Assembly (NCBI GenBank): GCA_015061955.1 | Contig: SUVO01000001.1 | Span: forward strand, 66,233-130,232 | From: Verrucomicrobiaceae bacterium | GTDB taxonomy: Bacteria > Verrucomicrobiota > Verrucomicrobiia > Opitutales > Intestinicryptomonadaceae | DNA length: 64,000 nucleotides | Direction: 5' to 3' | In this document: piece after piece, positions 46,790 to 55,488 of the stretch | Position numbering within the stretch: position 1 is the first letter of the stretch | Layout of the letters: the number at the start of each line of letters is the position of its first letter | Position numbers and translations under genes: made by a program | Notes under the pieces: generated by a model | Databases searched by the model: none | Seen by the model: only the letters and a program-made list of their open reading frames with translations | What the model was told of the DNA's origin: nothing

Positions 46790-47567
46790 AAAAGAAACAT
46801 CGTCTAAAGAAGTGTTGCTCGAAAAAGTTGTATCGTTTCTCGATAAGCTTTCGTGTAAAAATGATGTAGCTGATTTCCCTGGTTCGTATAACGGGTTGCA
46901 GTTTCAAAACTCAGGAAAAGTTAGCCGTGTAGCAATGGCTGTAGACGGAGGAATTGCCGAAATCGAATCGGCAGTGTCGTTGGGTGCCGACTTGTTGATT
47001 GTTCATCACGGTATGCTTTGGAATGCTCCAATTCCATTTGTAGATAATAATTATAGAAAAATCAAGACTCTTATCGATAACGATATTGCAGTTTATTCAA
47101 TGCATTTACCATTAGATGCTCATGATAAAATTGGCAATAACGTTTTGTTGGCACAAGCTTTAGATTTAAAAATAAAAGGACGTTGTTTCGAGCATGAAGG
47201 TAAGAATATTGGCGTTTTAGTAGAGTTGCCTAAAGGCGATATACAAGAACTTGAGCGTCGTTTAGAAAATTTGTTTCCGCATACTTATAAAGCTATTCGT
47301 TATGGTACTGAAAAACCAAAGAATATTGCAATTTGTTCTGGGTCGTGTGGCGATGTTGTTCCGTTGTTGAAGTCTATGGGTATTGATACATTGATATGTG
47401 GCGAGTTGCGTCAGAAACATTTTACAATGGCTCAGGAAATGGGTTTAAATCTGTATCCATGTGGACACTACGCAACGGAGCGTTATGGAGTTATGGCATT
47501 GGGTGAAGCCGTTGCTGAAAAATTCAACTTGCCTTGCAATTTTATAGAAATGCCAAATCCTTTGTAA
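46779..47567 (+). CDS. Nif3-like dinuclear metal-centre protein
   Basis: This 262-residue protein belongs to the NIF3/YbgI/YqfO family, which forms hexamer toroids with a two-metal site; it also resembles GTP cyclohydrolase I type 2. The metal ligands are in LLIVHHGMLW (His-His), the AVYSMHLPLDAHD segment, and the C-terminal CGHYATERYGV. The exact biological role is unsettled in most bacteria. It overlaps the Ste24-like gene. Confidence 0.9.
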   Translation: MKSKKETSSKEVLLEKVVSFLDKLSCKNDVADFPGSYNGLQFQNSGKVSRVAMAVDGGIAEIESAVSLGADLLIVHHGMLWNAPIPFVDNNYRKIKTLIDNDIAVYSMHLPLDAHDKIGNNVLLAQALDLKIKGRCFEHEGKNIGVLVELPKGDIQELERRLENLFPHTYKAIRYGTEKPKNIAICSGSCGDVVPLLKSMGIDTLICGELRQKHFTMAQEMGLNLYPCGHYATERYGVMALGEAVAEKFNLPCNFIEMPNPL

Positions 47568-47623
47568 AAAAAGCTTTATATTTTGAAAAAAAAATAAAAT
47601 AATGGCTCATAAATAAAGTGCTT

Positions 47624-48055
47624 ATGAAAAAGATTGCTGTAATAAACGGAGTAAATTTAAATAGGCTCGGTAAACGTGAGCCAGAAATATATGGTAGCCA
47701 AACTTTGCAAGATTTAACAGAAATGTTAGATGCTACTGCAAAAACTTTGGGCGTTGAGCTTATACATTTTCAGTCGAATCACGAAGGCGAGATTATCGAC
47801 AAAATACAAGAACTTTCCGATAGTGGAGTAAAGCTTGGTATAATAAATCCAGCAGCGTTTACACATCAATCGGTGGCCTTGCGTGATTGCATTGCTGGTT
47901 GCGAAATTAAGTTTGTTGAAGTACATATTTCAAACATTTATAAGCGTGAACAGTTTCGTCATAATTCACTTACAGCTCCTGCATGCGAGGGTGTAATATC
48001 TGGTTTGGGATTCGATGGATATGTTGCAGCGTTGAATTATTTGGCTCGTTTATAA
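47624..48055 (+). CDS. aroQ: 3-Dehydroquinate dehydratase, type II
   Basis: AroQ dehydrates 3-dehydroquinate to 3-dehydroshikimate. The 143-residue protein has INGVNLNRLGKREPEIYG at its start (Arg and Tyr of the active site), FQSNHEGEIIDKIQE, NPAAFTHQSVALRD (catalytic His) and EVHISNIYKREQFRH. The frame could begin at GTG 47618, but ATG 47624 fits. An A-tract plus GCTT lies about 50 bases upstream. Confidence 0.95.
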   Translation: MKKIAVINGVNLNRLGKREPEIYGSQTLQDLTEMLDATAKTLGVELIHFQSNHEGEIIDKIQELSDSGVKLGIINPAAFTHQSVALRDCIAGCEIKFVEVHISNIYKREQFRHNSLTAPACEGVISGLGFDGYVAALNYLARL

Positions 48056-48119
48056 AATAGTTTATATAAGTGTAAATTCAGTTATTGGCATTTTATGTCA
48101 AATAGCATTTTTGTTGTAA

Positions 48120-50192
48120 ATGGATTTAAATATTGATTACGAAAACGAACTCAATGCAGATCAGTTGGGGGCAGTTATGGCTCCACCCGACAGACCTGCT
48201 TTGGTGCTTGCTGGCGCAGGATCGGGTAAGACACGCACTTTAACTTATAGAGTAGCGTGGCTCATTTCTGAATGCGAAATATCACCACGCGAGATTTTAC
48301 TTCTTACATTTACAAATAAAGCTGCCGCCGAAATGCTCGAGCGTATTTACAAACTTACAGAAGTTCGAGCAAGCGAGTTTTGGGGAGGAACGTTTCACTC
48401 AATAGGTTGTAAGTTCTTACGCATTCATGCTGAAAAAATTGGTCTTGAACAAAATTTTACAATTCTCGATGCTGAAGATGCTGTAAAACTTTTGAAAGAT
48501 ACAGCCGAAAAAGTAAAGCCTAAGTTCTTTTCATCGAAGACAAATCCTAAAGCTAATTTGTTGTTTGAAATTATTAGTTTTGCTCGCAATACGCAGGCTT
48601 CAATTTCAGATACAATGATGAATCATTTTTCGTGGATAGAAACTCCAGTTTCGCAAATTGAAGAAATTGCTCAAGCTTACACCAAAGAAAAACGTCAGTC
48701 TAATAGTTGCGATTTTGATGATATGCTTGAACTTTGGTACGAGCTGTTGGTTTCAAATCCAGATGTTCTCGATTATTACAGAAGACGTTTTAAAAATATT
48801 CTGGTCGATGAATATCAAGATACAAACAAATTGCAATCGGCTATATTAGATTTGATTGCAGACAGAGGTCAGATTAGTGCAGTTGGCGATGATGCACAGT
48901 GTATCTACTCGTGGAGAGGTGCTGAAATTGATAATATTTTAACATTCAAAGAGCGCTTTCCTGCGGCAAATATCTATAAGATTGAACGCAATTACAGAAG
49001 CTCGGCACACATCTTAGAGTTTGCTAATCAGATTTTAAATCAGATGCCAACAAACGATGATTATCGTAAAATACTTGTGCCTGCTAAACAAGGCGAACAT
49101 AAGCCTGTTGTTTTAAGTGCGTTAGATGGAGCATCGCAAGGTAGAGTTGTTTCGGAACTAATTCGTGAAGTTGCAGAAGGTGGCGTTTACGATTATTCAG
49201 ATATAGCAGTGTTGTATCGTTCACATTTTCAAGCTATGGATCTTCAATTGCAAATGCAGTATAAAAATATTCCATTTGTGATAACAAGTGGCTTAAAATT
49301 CTTTGAACAAGCCCATATAAAAGATGTAATTGCTCAAATTAAATTTGCTTCAAATCCAAAAGATTTTATAAGCTTTAGCAGATTTGTGCGATTTTTGGAA
49401 AAAATCGGTGATAAAACAGCAAGGAAAATATACGATACTGCAGTTGCTTTATCCGAAAAACATAAAATATCGGTGTTTGAAGCTTTGTGTGATAAATCGG
49501 TTATAGCAAAAGTTCCTGCTATATCACGCGAGAGTTTCGAAGCTATGGCTAAGTCGATGTTATCGATATCAAAAAGCGTTGCATTTTTAGCTGAATGTAA
49601 GACAGAAAACAAAACAACATCAACAAAAGCACAGCCACAACAATTAAGTCTCTTTGGCGATATATCTGAAACGTATTCAGAAAATCCACAACAGCCTGTC
49701 GAAGAAAAAATGCCCGAAGAAATTGTAGAAGAAGTATGCTCGGGGTGGTATAAAAACGCTATGATGTGTACTTACGAAGATTATCTTGAGCGTTCTAAAG
49801 ACTTCGATGCCTTAATGGAGTATGCTTCTAAATATAGAGATTTTGAAGAGTTTTTAGCAAATGTAACTCTTGAAGTTGCCGAAAATAATCAGGAGGCAAA
49901 CGAGAACGTTGGCAGAGTACGCCTAATGACTGTTCATCAGGCAAAGGGTTTAGAGTTTCCAGTTGTTTTTGTAATTGGTGCAGCAGATGGTTTGTTTCCA
50001 ACAAATCGCAGTATAGATGATGGCGATGTTGAAGAAGAACGTCGTTTGTTCTATGTTGCCTCTACACGAGCAATGGATTATTTAATAATTACATATCCTA
50101 AAGTTAGTATGGTAGCTGGCGAACTTCAAATGCGACCCAAAAGTAGATTTTTAGACGATATTCCTCCTTCTTTTTATTCAACACAAATATAA
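48120..50192 (+). CDS. UvrD/PcrA-type DNA helicase
   Basis: The 690-residue superfamily 1 helicase unwinds DNA with ATP in repair and replication. Motifs in order: Q motif region LNADQLGAVMAPP, Walker A GAGSGKTRTLTYR, Ib TFTNKAAAEM, II VDEYQDTN, III GDDAQCIYSWRGA, IV IERNYRSS, V LMTVHQAKGLEFPVV and VI RRLFYVASTRA. It is a little short for PcrA/UvrD, and the C-terminal tail after motif VI is brief. PcrA, UvrD or Rep cannot be separated from the sequence alone. Confidence 0.93.
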   Translation: MDLNIDYENELNADQLGAVMAPPDRPALVLAGAGSGKTRTLTYRVAWLISECEISPREILLLTFTNKAAAEMLERIYKLTEVRASEFWGGTFHSIGCKFLRIHAEKIGLEQNFTILDAEDAVKLLKDTAEKVKPKFFSSKTNPKANLLFEIISFARNTQASISDTMMNHFSWIETPVSQIEEIAQAYTKEKRQSNSCDFDDMLELWYELLVSNPDVLDYYRRRFKNILVDEYQDTNKLQSAILDLIADRGQISAVGDDAQCIYSWRGAEIDNILTFKERFPAANIYKIERNYRSSAHILEFANQILNQMPTNDDYRKILVPAKQGEHKPVVLSALDGASQGRVVSELIREVAEGGVYDYSDIAVLYRSHFQAMDLQLQMQYKNIPFVITSGLKFFEQAHIKDVIAQIKFASNPKDFISFSRFVRFLEKIGDKTARKIYDTAVALSEKHKISVFEALCDKSVIAKVPAISRESFEAMAKSMLSISKSVAFLAECKTENKTTSTKAQPQQLSLFGDISETYSENPQQPVEEKMPEEIVEEVCSGWYKNAMMCTYEDYLERSKDFDALMEYASKYRDFEEFLANVTLEVAENNQEANENVGRVRLMTVHQAKGLEFPVVFVIGAADGLFPTNRSIDDGDVEEERRLFYVASTRAMDYLIITYPKVSMVAGELQMRPKSRFLDDIPPSFYSTQI

Positions 50193-50198
50193 TTATAT

Positions 50199-51587
50199 AT
50201 GAAACTAAAACTAATTATTGCTTTAATTTTTACTTCTTGCGTAGGTTTGTTTTCAGCGCCCAAAGGATACACTGGAAACCCTATTTTAGCTGGTACGTAT
50301 GCTGATCCAGCTATGGTTTGTTATGATGGTGTATATTATATTTATTCTACATCAAATGGTTCTGCGTGTGTATGGTATTCTAAAGATTTTAAGAATTGGC
50401 GTGTTAAAAATTTGAGCTGGCCTACATCTACAAAACTGCGTAATCAGTGGGCGCCATGTATGCGTAAAATTGGCAAATATTTTTATTTGTTTTACTCGTT
50501 AGATAGTCAAATATACGTTGGGAAGTCTGATAGTCCATTAGGACCTTTTAAAAATATAAAAGGACAGGTAAATGGTAAGGAAATTCCTTTCATAAAAAAT
50601 AGAGAATTTTTCCCTAAAATTCATACTATTGACGCAGATGTGTTTGTTGATGACGACAACAAAGCATATATTTATTGGGGCAGTGGTCTTGGCTTCAAAG
50701 ACGGTGTGTGTGCGTTTGCTGAATTAAAAGCCGATGTTTCAGGCTTTAAGACAACGCCAAAAGAAATTACACCAAAAGGTTTCTTTGAAGGTTCGCATAT
50801 GTTAAAGCGCAATGGAAAATACTATTTGATGTATTCCGATGGTATCTATTTTAACGATACTTATTGCGTTAAATATGCAGTTAGCGATAAGCCCGAAGGT
50901 CCATTTGTGTATGGGAAAAATAATCCAATTTTAGAAACGCATTTCCCAACACGCACATACGGTCCAGGGCATCATTCAACTATAAAAATTGGCGAAAAGT
51001 ATTACATTGTTTATCATAAAATGGAATATCCTCGAATGTTTGAGGGGCGTTCAGGTTCTCGTCAAACATGTATTGATGAACTGCGTTTTGATGACGATGG
51101 AAATATCTTGAAAGTTATTCCAACTAAAACTGGCGTGGAACTCGATATATTAAAAAATGCAAAATCTGAAAATCAAATATTCCCAATTAAAATTGCTTCC
51201 TCAAAATCTTCAGGTAAAACGCCTAATTACTACAAACCTGAATTTGCTTTTGATGATTCTTTCGATACCATTTGGGAACCTGATACTCGCCAAAAACATA
51301 TTTGGATAGCAGGTGATTTTGGTGAAACTAAAGACATTGTTGCCTTTGAACCAATATTTGCAGAGGTTAGGGAAAACGTAATATATAAAATCGAAACATC
51401 AAATGCCAATGTAGAAAATATTGCCGATGTAAAAGATTGGCAGTTATATGGCGAATTTAAAAATGGCGATGTAAAAGAATGGCCACACAGAATACAAAAA
51501 CCAGTAAAAGCTCGTTTTATACGTTTGAGTGTAATTAACTTTAATTCGAGAGCTGGTATTTGGGAATTTAAAGTTTTTGCAAAGTAA
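50199..51587 (+). CDS. Secreted GH43-family glycoside hydrolase with C-terminal sandwich domain
   Basis: The 462-residue protein has a signal peptide (KLIIALIFTSCVGLFSAP) and a five-bladed beta-propeller typical of GH43 (xylosidase/arabinofuranosidase). The three acidic residues are Asp36 (TYADPAMV, base), Asp145 (TIDADVFVDDD, pKa modulator) and Glu197 (GFFEGSHML, acid). From about residue 335 a discoidin/F5-8-like domain follows (FAFDDSFDTIWEP). It should release sugars from arabinoxylan-like side chains outside the cytoplasm. It begins 6 bases after the helicase gene, and a shared terminator follows. Confidence 0.87.
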   Translation: MKLKLIIALIFTSCVGLFSAPKGYTGNPILAGTYADPAMVCYDGVYYIYSTSNGSACVWYSKDFKNWRVKNLSWPTSTKLRNQWAPCMRKIGKYFYLFYSLDSQIYVGKSDSPLGPFKNIKGQVNGKEIPFIKNREFFPKIHTIDADVFVDDDNKAYIYWGSGLGFKDGVCAFAELKADVSGFKTTPKEITPKGFFEGSHMLKRNGKYYLMYSDGIYFNDTYCVKYAVSDKPEGPFVYGKNNPILETHFPTRTYGPGHHSTIKIGEKYYIVYHKMEYPRMFEGRSGSRQTCIDELRFDDDGNILKVIPTKTGVELDILKNAKSENQIFPIKIASSKSSGKTPNYYKPEFAFDDSFDTIWEPDTRQKHIWIAGDFGETKDIVAFEPIFAEVRENVIYKIETSNANVENIADVKDWQLYGEFKNGDVKEWPHRIQKPVKARFIRLSVINFNSRAGIWEFKVFAK

Positions 51588-51606
51588 GAAACTAAGTTAT
51601 TGTTTC

Positions 51607-51645
51607 ACAAAAAAAAGGCAATTCAACGAATTGCCTTTTTTTTGT
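51607..51645. terminator. Bidirectional terminator
   Basis: Stem ACAAAAAAAAGGCAATTC / GAATTGCCTTTTTTTTGT with a 3-base loop, between the GH43 and the convergent lyase gene. The GGCAATTC core is the same as at 35484. Confidence 0.88.
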
Positions 51646-51660
51646 GATAATTTATAAATA

Positions 51661-53127
51661 TTAGAGCGAATCGCCAAAGTCTTCGCGGAATTTTGCCAAG
51701 AGCTTTTCTGGCCAATCTGAAACAGGACCTAAACCTCCGTCGAAGAAACGCAAGATTGGTGGTTCATCAACAAATTTCAAACCTCCAATTAGGTCTCTAT
51801 TCTTGTACAACCATGTCATACGGTCATGTACATACTTAACTTGCGAAAGCGTGAATACTCTGCGTGGCATAGCCAAACGCAACAATTCAACATCTGCAAG
51901 AACATCGTTGCCGTTTTCATCGCGTACGCTCGAAATAGTACCACGTTCCATACCACGAACACCAGAAACAATATAGAAAGCTGCTGCCAATGCACCAGCA
52001 GGGTATTGTTCTTGTGGAATATGTGGCAAGAAGCCCATTGCGTCAACGTGGCAACCCAAACCACCAGCTGGTGTTACTACTGGAATACCACTCTTTTGCA
52101 ATTCCGAAACGAGATATTCGATAAACGATGGACTTTGCGAAATTACAGTGTCGTCGAGTGTTTCACGCAAACCAACTGCCATAGCTTCGATTTCACGAAC
52201 CGAGATACCACCGTATGTGAAGAACCCTTCGTATACAGGAATAAGGTGCTTCATCTTCTTCAACAATTCTTCGTTATTTGTTGCAATACCACCACCACGC
52301 GATGATGAAACTTTACGTGCCGAGAAGTAAACAATATCAGCTAATCCACACATTGTCTTGAGGATTGTTGCAATTGATGTGTTCTTAAATTCTTCTTCAC
52401 GCTTCTTGATGAAATATGCGTTTTCACCAATCAAGCTAGCGTCGAGAACTATGAGCAAACCATGTTCGTCAGCAACTTTTCTTACTTCACGCATATTTGC
52501 AATAGAGAAAGGTTGACCACCAATGAGGTTTGTTGATGCTTCCATTCTGATAAATGGAATTCTATCTGCACCATATTCAGCAACAACTTTTTCAAGCTTA
52601 GAAATATCGATATTTCCTTTAAAAGGATTGTCGCTTTGAATTTGTGTTGCGTTATCGTAAAGAATTTCAACAACTTTACCACCATTGAGTGTGATGTGCG
52701 CGTATGTTGTTGTAAAGTGGTAGTTCATTGGAACAACCGAATTTTCTTTAACAAATGCTTTTGATAAAATGTTTTCGCAAGCACGACCTTGGTGTGCAGG
52801 AAGTACATATTTTTTACCAAATACTTCTTCTACTGCATCTCTAAATTTATCGAAACTTTGTGAGCCTGCGTAAGCATCGTCAGCATAATTCATTGCAGCA
52901 ACTTGGCGATCGCTCATAGCGTTTGTGCCAGAGTCGGTAAGCATATCGAGGAATACATCTCTTGTAGAAAGACGGAATGTATTGAAGCCTGCTTCTTTCA
53001 TTGCTTCAAGACGACGTTCTATTGGTACAAGGTTCAACTTCTGCACAACGCGTACCTTGTGAAGTTCAAGAGGAATGTTTTCGCCGCTTGCAAATTTAAC
53101 AAACGGAGCTGGTGTTTCTTTGTTCAT
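51661..53127 (-). CDS. tpl: Tyrosine phenol-lyase-like beta-eliminating lyase
   Basis: This 488-residue PLP enzyme of the tryptophanase/TPL family splits an aromatic amino acid into a phenol or indole, pyruvate and ammonia. Conserved parts are DMLTDSGTNAMSD, the QGR motif (PAHQGRACEN), and the PLP lysine Lys272. Three specificity positions favour tyrosine: Thr139 after Phe138 (TPL T124; Asp in tryptophanase), Arg in GMERG (TPL R381) and Phe in LRFF (TPL F448; His in tryptophanase). The lysine context reads SARKVSSSRGGG, not the usual SGKKD/SAKKD. It has its own promoter and a 60-base leader. Confidence 0.8.
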   Translation of the reverse strand: MNKETPAPFVKFASGENIPLELHKVRVVQKLNLVPIERRLEAMKEAGFNTFRLSTRDVFLDMLTDSGTNAMSDRQVAAMNYADDAYAGSQSFDKFRDAVEEVFGKKYVLPAHQGRACENILSKAFVKENSVVPMNYHFTTTYAHITLNGGKVVEILYDNATQIQSDNPFKGNIDISKLEKVVAEYGADRIPFIRMEASTNLIGGQPFSIANMREVRKVADEHGLLIVLDASLIGENAYFIKKREEEFKNTSIATILKTMCGLADIVYFSARKVSSSRGGGIATNNEELLKKMKHLIPVYEGFFTYGGISVREIEAMAVGLRETLDDTVISQSPSFIEYLVSELQKSGIPVVTPAGGLGCHVDAMGFLPHIPQEQYPAGALAAAFYIVSGVRGMERGTISSVRDENGNDVLADVELLRLAMPRRVFTLSQVKYVHDRMTWLYKNRDLIGGLKFVDEPPILRFFDGGLGPVSDWPEKLLAKFREDFGDSL

Positions 53128-53193
53128 TTTTTTGTATTTAAGATTTTGTTTTATGTATTTTCAAATATCAATAAATTATGATATTAAACAAGC

Positions 53194-53221
53194 ATACTAA
53201 CACACTCTTTTTTTTAGTCAA
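53194..53221 (-). promoter_or_regulatory. Promoter of the tyrosine phenol-lyase gene
   Basis: On the minus strand TTGACT (53221-53216) and TAGTAT (53199-53194) are spaced by 16 bases, with an A8 run within the spacer. Confidence 0.55.
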
Positions 53222-53280
53222 GAGAGTTTAAATACAAATGTTATTATTATTGTAGAATTTTTTTTAAAAAAAAGCTTGCA

Positions 53281-53308
53281 TTGTATTTGTTATCCGACAA
53301 CATATATG
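53281..53308 (+). promoter_or_regulatory. Promoter of rpsR
   Basis: TTGTAT (53281-53286) and TATATG (53303-53308) are spaced by 16 bases, just after an A8-GCTTGC stretch. It predicts a leader of about 60 bases before the ATG at 53377. Confidence 0.5.
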
Positions 53309-53376
53309 TCTTAAATTTTGATAAAGAGTGTATATACACTTGTGCAAATCACTTTAAAAAACAAACAACATTAAAT

Positions 53377-53562
53377 ATGGCAGAAGAATCAAAAAAGAAA
53401 AATGTAATGGAATTGACATTCGCCGACGCTGAGTCGATGAATCGCTATGTAACAGAAACTGGCAAAATCTTGCCTCGCAAGTTTACTGGTTTGTCTTCAA
53501 AGGAACAACGCCACATCAAGAAGACAATCAAGCATGCTCGCAATATGCTTCTTATGAAGTAA
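53377..53562 (+). CDS. rpsR: Small ribosomal subunit protein bS18 (short form)
   Basis: The 61-residue product contains the bS18 core: TETGKILPRKFTGLSSKEQ and KKTIKHARNMLLMK. Most bS18 proteins have 70-80 residues with an N-terminal RRR-x-C type segment; here the first ~13 residues are Glu/Lys/Ser-rich without it. The frame is open back to 53281, but only the ATG at 53377 is a sensible start. It is not in the usual rpsF-ssb-rpsR-rplI cluster; it lies alone, 25 bases before tsaC. Confidence 0.88.
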   Translation: MAEESKKKNVMELTFADAESMNRYVTETGKILPRKFTGLSSKEQRHIKKTIKHARNMLLMK

Positions 53563-53587
53563 TATTGGGTGTGTCATTACAAAAAAA

Positions 53588-54610
53588 ATGACTTCTTTCC
53601 CTTTGAAGCCGTCGCAAGACTCTCTTGAGACGGCTTGTTTTGTTTCTGAGGAATGCAAAGTGTCGAGTACAGATAACATAAACAAAGTTGCGCATCTTAT
53701 TTCGGAAGGTAAAATAGGGGGTGTTCCTACTGAAACTGTTTATGGTCTTGCCGCAAATGCTTTAAATGAAGATGCAGTTCGTAAAATATTTCAGGCAAAG
53801 TCGCGTCCGTTTATTGATCCACTTATAGTTCACGTTTGCGATATGCAAATGGCTGAAAGTGTTGCAGATTTTTCTGATGATGCTCGCAAACTTGCAAATG
53901 CTTTTTGGCCTGGTCCACTTACTATGATTTTACCTCGCAAGAAGTGTGTGCCCGATATTGTAACTGCAGGTATGGATACTGTGGCTGTGCGTATGCCTTC
54001 GCACAAGATGATGCGTGAACTCATAAAAAAGGCAAATTTGCCAATAGCTGCTCCAAGTGCAAATCCATTCGGATATGTAAGTCCTACGAAAGCCGAGCAT
54101 GTTATTGAGCAGTTGGGCGATAAAATTGATTTTGTTTTAGATGGTGGCGATTGTGAGTGTGGGGTTGAATCTACTATTGTAATGCTCACATCTACGCCTA
54201 AAAAATTGCTTCGTCCTGGTCCAATAAAGGCATCGGATATTGAAGATGTTTTAGGTGAAGAAATAGATAGAAATCCAAAGAAGAACGAGGCACATCCACA
54301 GGCTCCAGGGATGTTGAAAAGTCATTATAGCCCAAAGGCAAAACTTACGTTATTTGAAGATATAGCAGAAATACCTGCCGATTTCTCTGGAGAAATTGTT
54401 TTTTTGAAGCGACCAGATAATCCATTGAAAAATCATTATTGGTTGAGTGAAAGTGGCGATGCTAAGGATGTACAAAAAAATCTTTTCTCGCTGATAAGAA
54501 GTTTAGATAAAATTTCAAAGAATGGTATTTATTGCCAAAAGCCGACTTCTTCCGATGATTCTTGGCTTGCTGTTATTGATAGATTGGGTAGAGCATCGGC
54601 AAAGAGTTAA
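53588..54610 (+). CDS. tsaC: Threonylcarbamoyladenylate synthase (TsaC/Sua5 type)
   Basis: This enzyme makes threonylcarbamoyl-AMP for t6A37 in tRNAs that read ANN codons. The YrdC-type domain is recognised by GKIGGVPTETVYGLAANAL, FQAKSRPFIDPLIVHV, WPGPLTMILPRK, and VAVRMPSHKMMRELI, then ANPFGYVSPTKAEHV. At 340 residues it is the longer Sua5 form with a C-terminal domain (APGMLKSHYSPKAKLTLF). An extra ~30 residues precede the domain. It follows rpsR closely and is ended by a terminator. Confidence 0.93.
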   Translation: MTSFPLKPSQDSLETACFVSEECKVSSTDNINKVAHLISEGKIGGVPTETVYGLAANALNEDAVRKIFQAKSRPFIDPLIVHVCDMQMAESVADFSDDARKLANAFWPGPLTMILPRKKCVPDIVTAGMDTVAVRMPSHKMMRELIKKANLPIAAPSANPFGYVSPTKAEHVIEQLGDKIDFVLDGGDCECGVESTIVMLTSTPKKLLRPGPIKASDIEDVLGEEIDRNPKKNEAHPQAPGMLKSHYSPKAKLTLFEDIAEIPADFSGEIVFLKRPDNPLKNHYWLSESGDAKDVQKNLFSLIRSLDKISKNGIYCQKPTSSDDSWLAVIDRLGRASAKS

Positions 54611-54636
54611 TGTAAAATATATATATTTACAATTAA

Positions 54637-54666
54637 AGGCGTTCTTTTGGGAACGCCCTTTTTATT
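54637..54666 (+). terminator. Terminator after tsaC
   Basis: Stem GGCGTTC / GAACGCC with a 6-base loop and a T-run. Confidence 0.78.
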
Positions 54667-54682
54667 GCAAAGCTTCAAATTA

Positions 54683-55021
54683 TCAACATGGAGGCCAACC
54701 TAATGTAGTTCCACCTAAGATATGAATGTGCATATGTGGTACTGTTTCGCCAGCATCTTTACCATTGTTGATAACAACTCTAAAGCCGTTGTCTAAACCA
54801 CATATTTTTGCAACATTAGGAACTGTTAGCATTAGATGTGCAAGAGTGTCGGCATCGGATTGTTCTGCTTTCGAAAGACGTTCTATTGGCTTTTTAGGGA
54901 AAAGCAAAACATGAACTGGTGCTTGTGGGTTGATGTCGTTAATAGCTGCACAAATATCGTCTTGATAAATTATTTTTGCAGGAATTTCGCCATCTACAAT
55001 TTTTTCAAATAAAGTTTTCAT
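54683..55021 (-). CDS. hinT: HIT-family nucleotide hydrolase (HinT-like)
   Basis: The 112-residue protein shows the HIT signature at its C-terminus (VPHMHIHILGG), where the central His attacks the nucleotide phosphate, and earlier VHVLLFPKKPIERLSK. It hydrolyses purine nucleoside phosphoramidates. The start ATG 55021 gives the standard length. It lies 32 bases downstream of the small unknown gene on the same strand, so all three minus-strand genes here could be co-transcribed. Confidence 0.92.
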   Translation of the reverse strand: MKTLFEKIVDGEIPAKIIYQDDICAAINDINPQAPVHVLLFPKKPIERLSKAEQSDADTLAHLMLTVPNVAKICGLDNGFRVVINNGKDAGETVPHMHIHILGGTTLGWPPC

Positions 55022-55053
55022 AGATTGTATTTTTGCGTATTATTTGTAGGTTT

Positions 55054-55488
55054 TCAAATAAAAAACACTTCTATATGTGGAAAAGATTTGCGATATCGCA
55101 TTATATAATCTTCGGTAAATTCAAAGTTTTGGTGTTTTTCGATTATGGCTTTTGTAGTTTTGCGTTTTCCTTTGGGAAAATCAGATAATCCGTTTATAAT
55201 CAAAATAGCATTAGAGTGTCCGGATAGGCGTTTCATTGCAGAAGATATTGTAGGTATTGCAAACAGTGGATCAAAATAATCGCCTGTAAAATCAAGAAAT
55301 TCAAGTTTTGCATTCGGATTATACATACAAGCAATGCGTCGGGAAAATTCTTCTAAGGAAACTTCTATTCCATCTTTGATTGCAAAATTTATACCATTGG
55401 TAGCATTACAAAATAGCTCGGTATTTACGGGTGAAATACTTGCAATTAGTGTGTTTAGAAGTTTTATTTTGTCGGTTTGTGAAATCAT
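55054..55488 (-). CDS. Unknown protein coupled to the exonuclease gene
   Basis: I do not recognise this protein. ATG 55488 overlaps the TGA of the upstream exonuclease by four bases (ATGA), giving 144 residues and a stronger start than the longer frame to 55539. The chain looks alpha/beta: LLNTLIASISPV at the start, LEFLDFTGDYFDPLF in the middle and AILIINGLSDFPKGKRK near residue 110. The last two patterns recall a Rossmann- or VWA-like fold, but no catalytic motif is clear. Context: DEDDh exonuclease upstream, hinT downstream. Confidence 0.65.
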   Translation of the reverse strand: MISQTDKIKLLNTLIASISPVNTELFCNATNGINFAIKDGIEVSLEEFSRRIACMYNPNAKLEFLDFTGDYFDPLFAIPTISSAMKRLSGHSNAILIINGLSDFPKGKRKTTKAIIEKHQNFEFTEDYIMRYRKSFPHIEVFFI

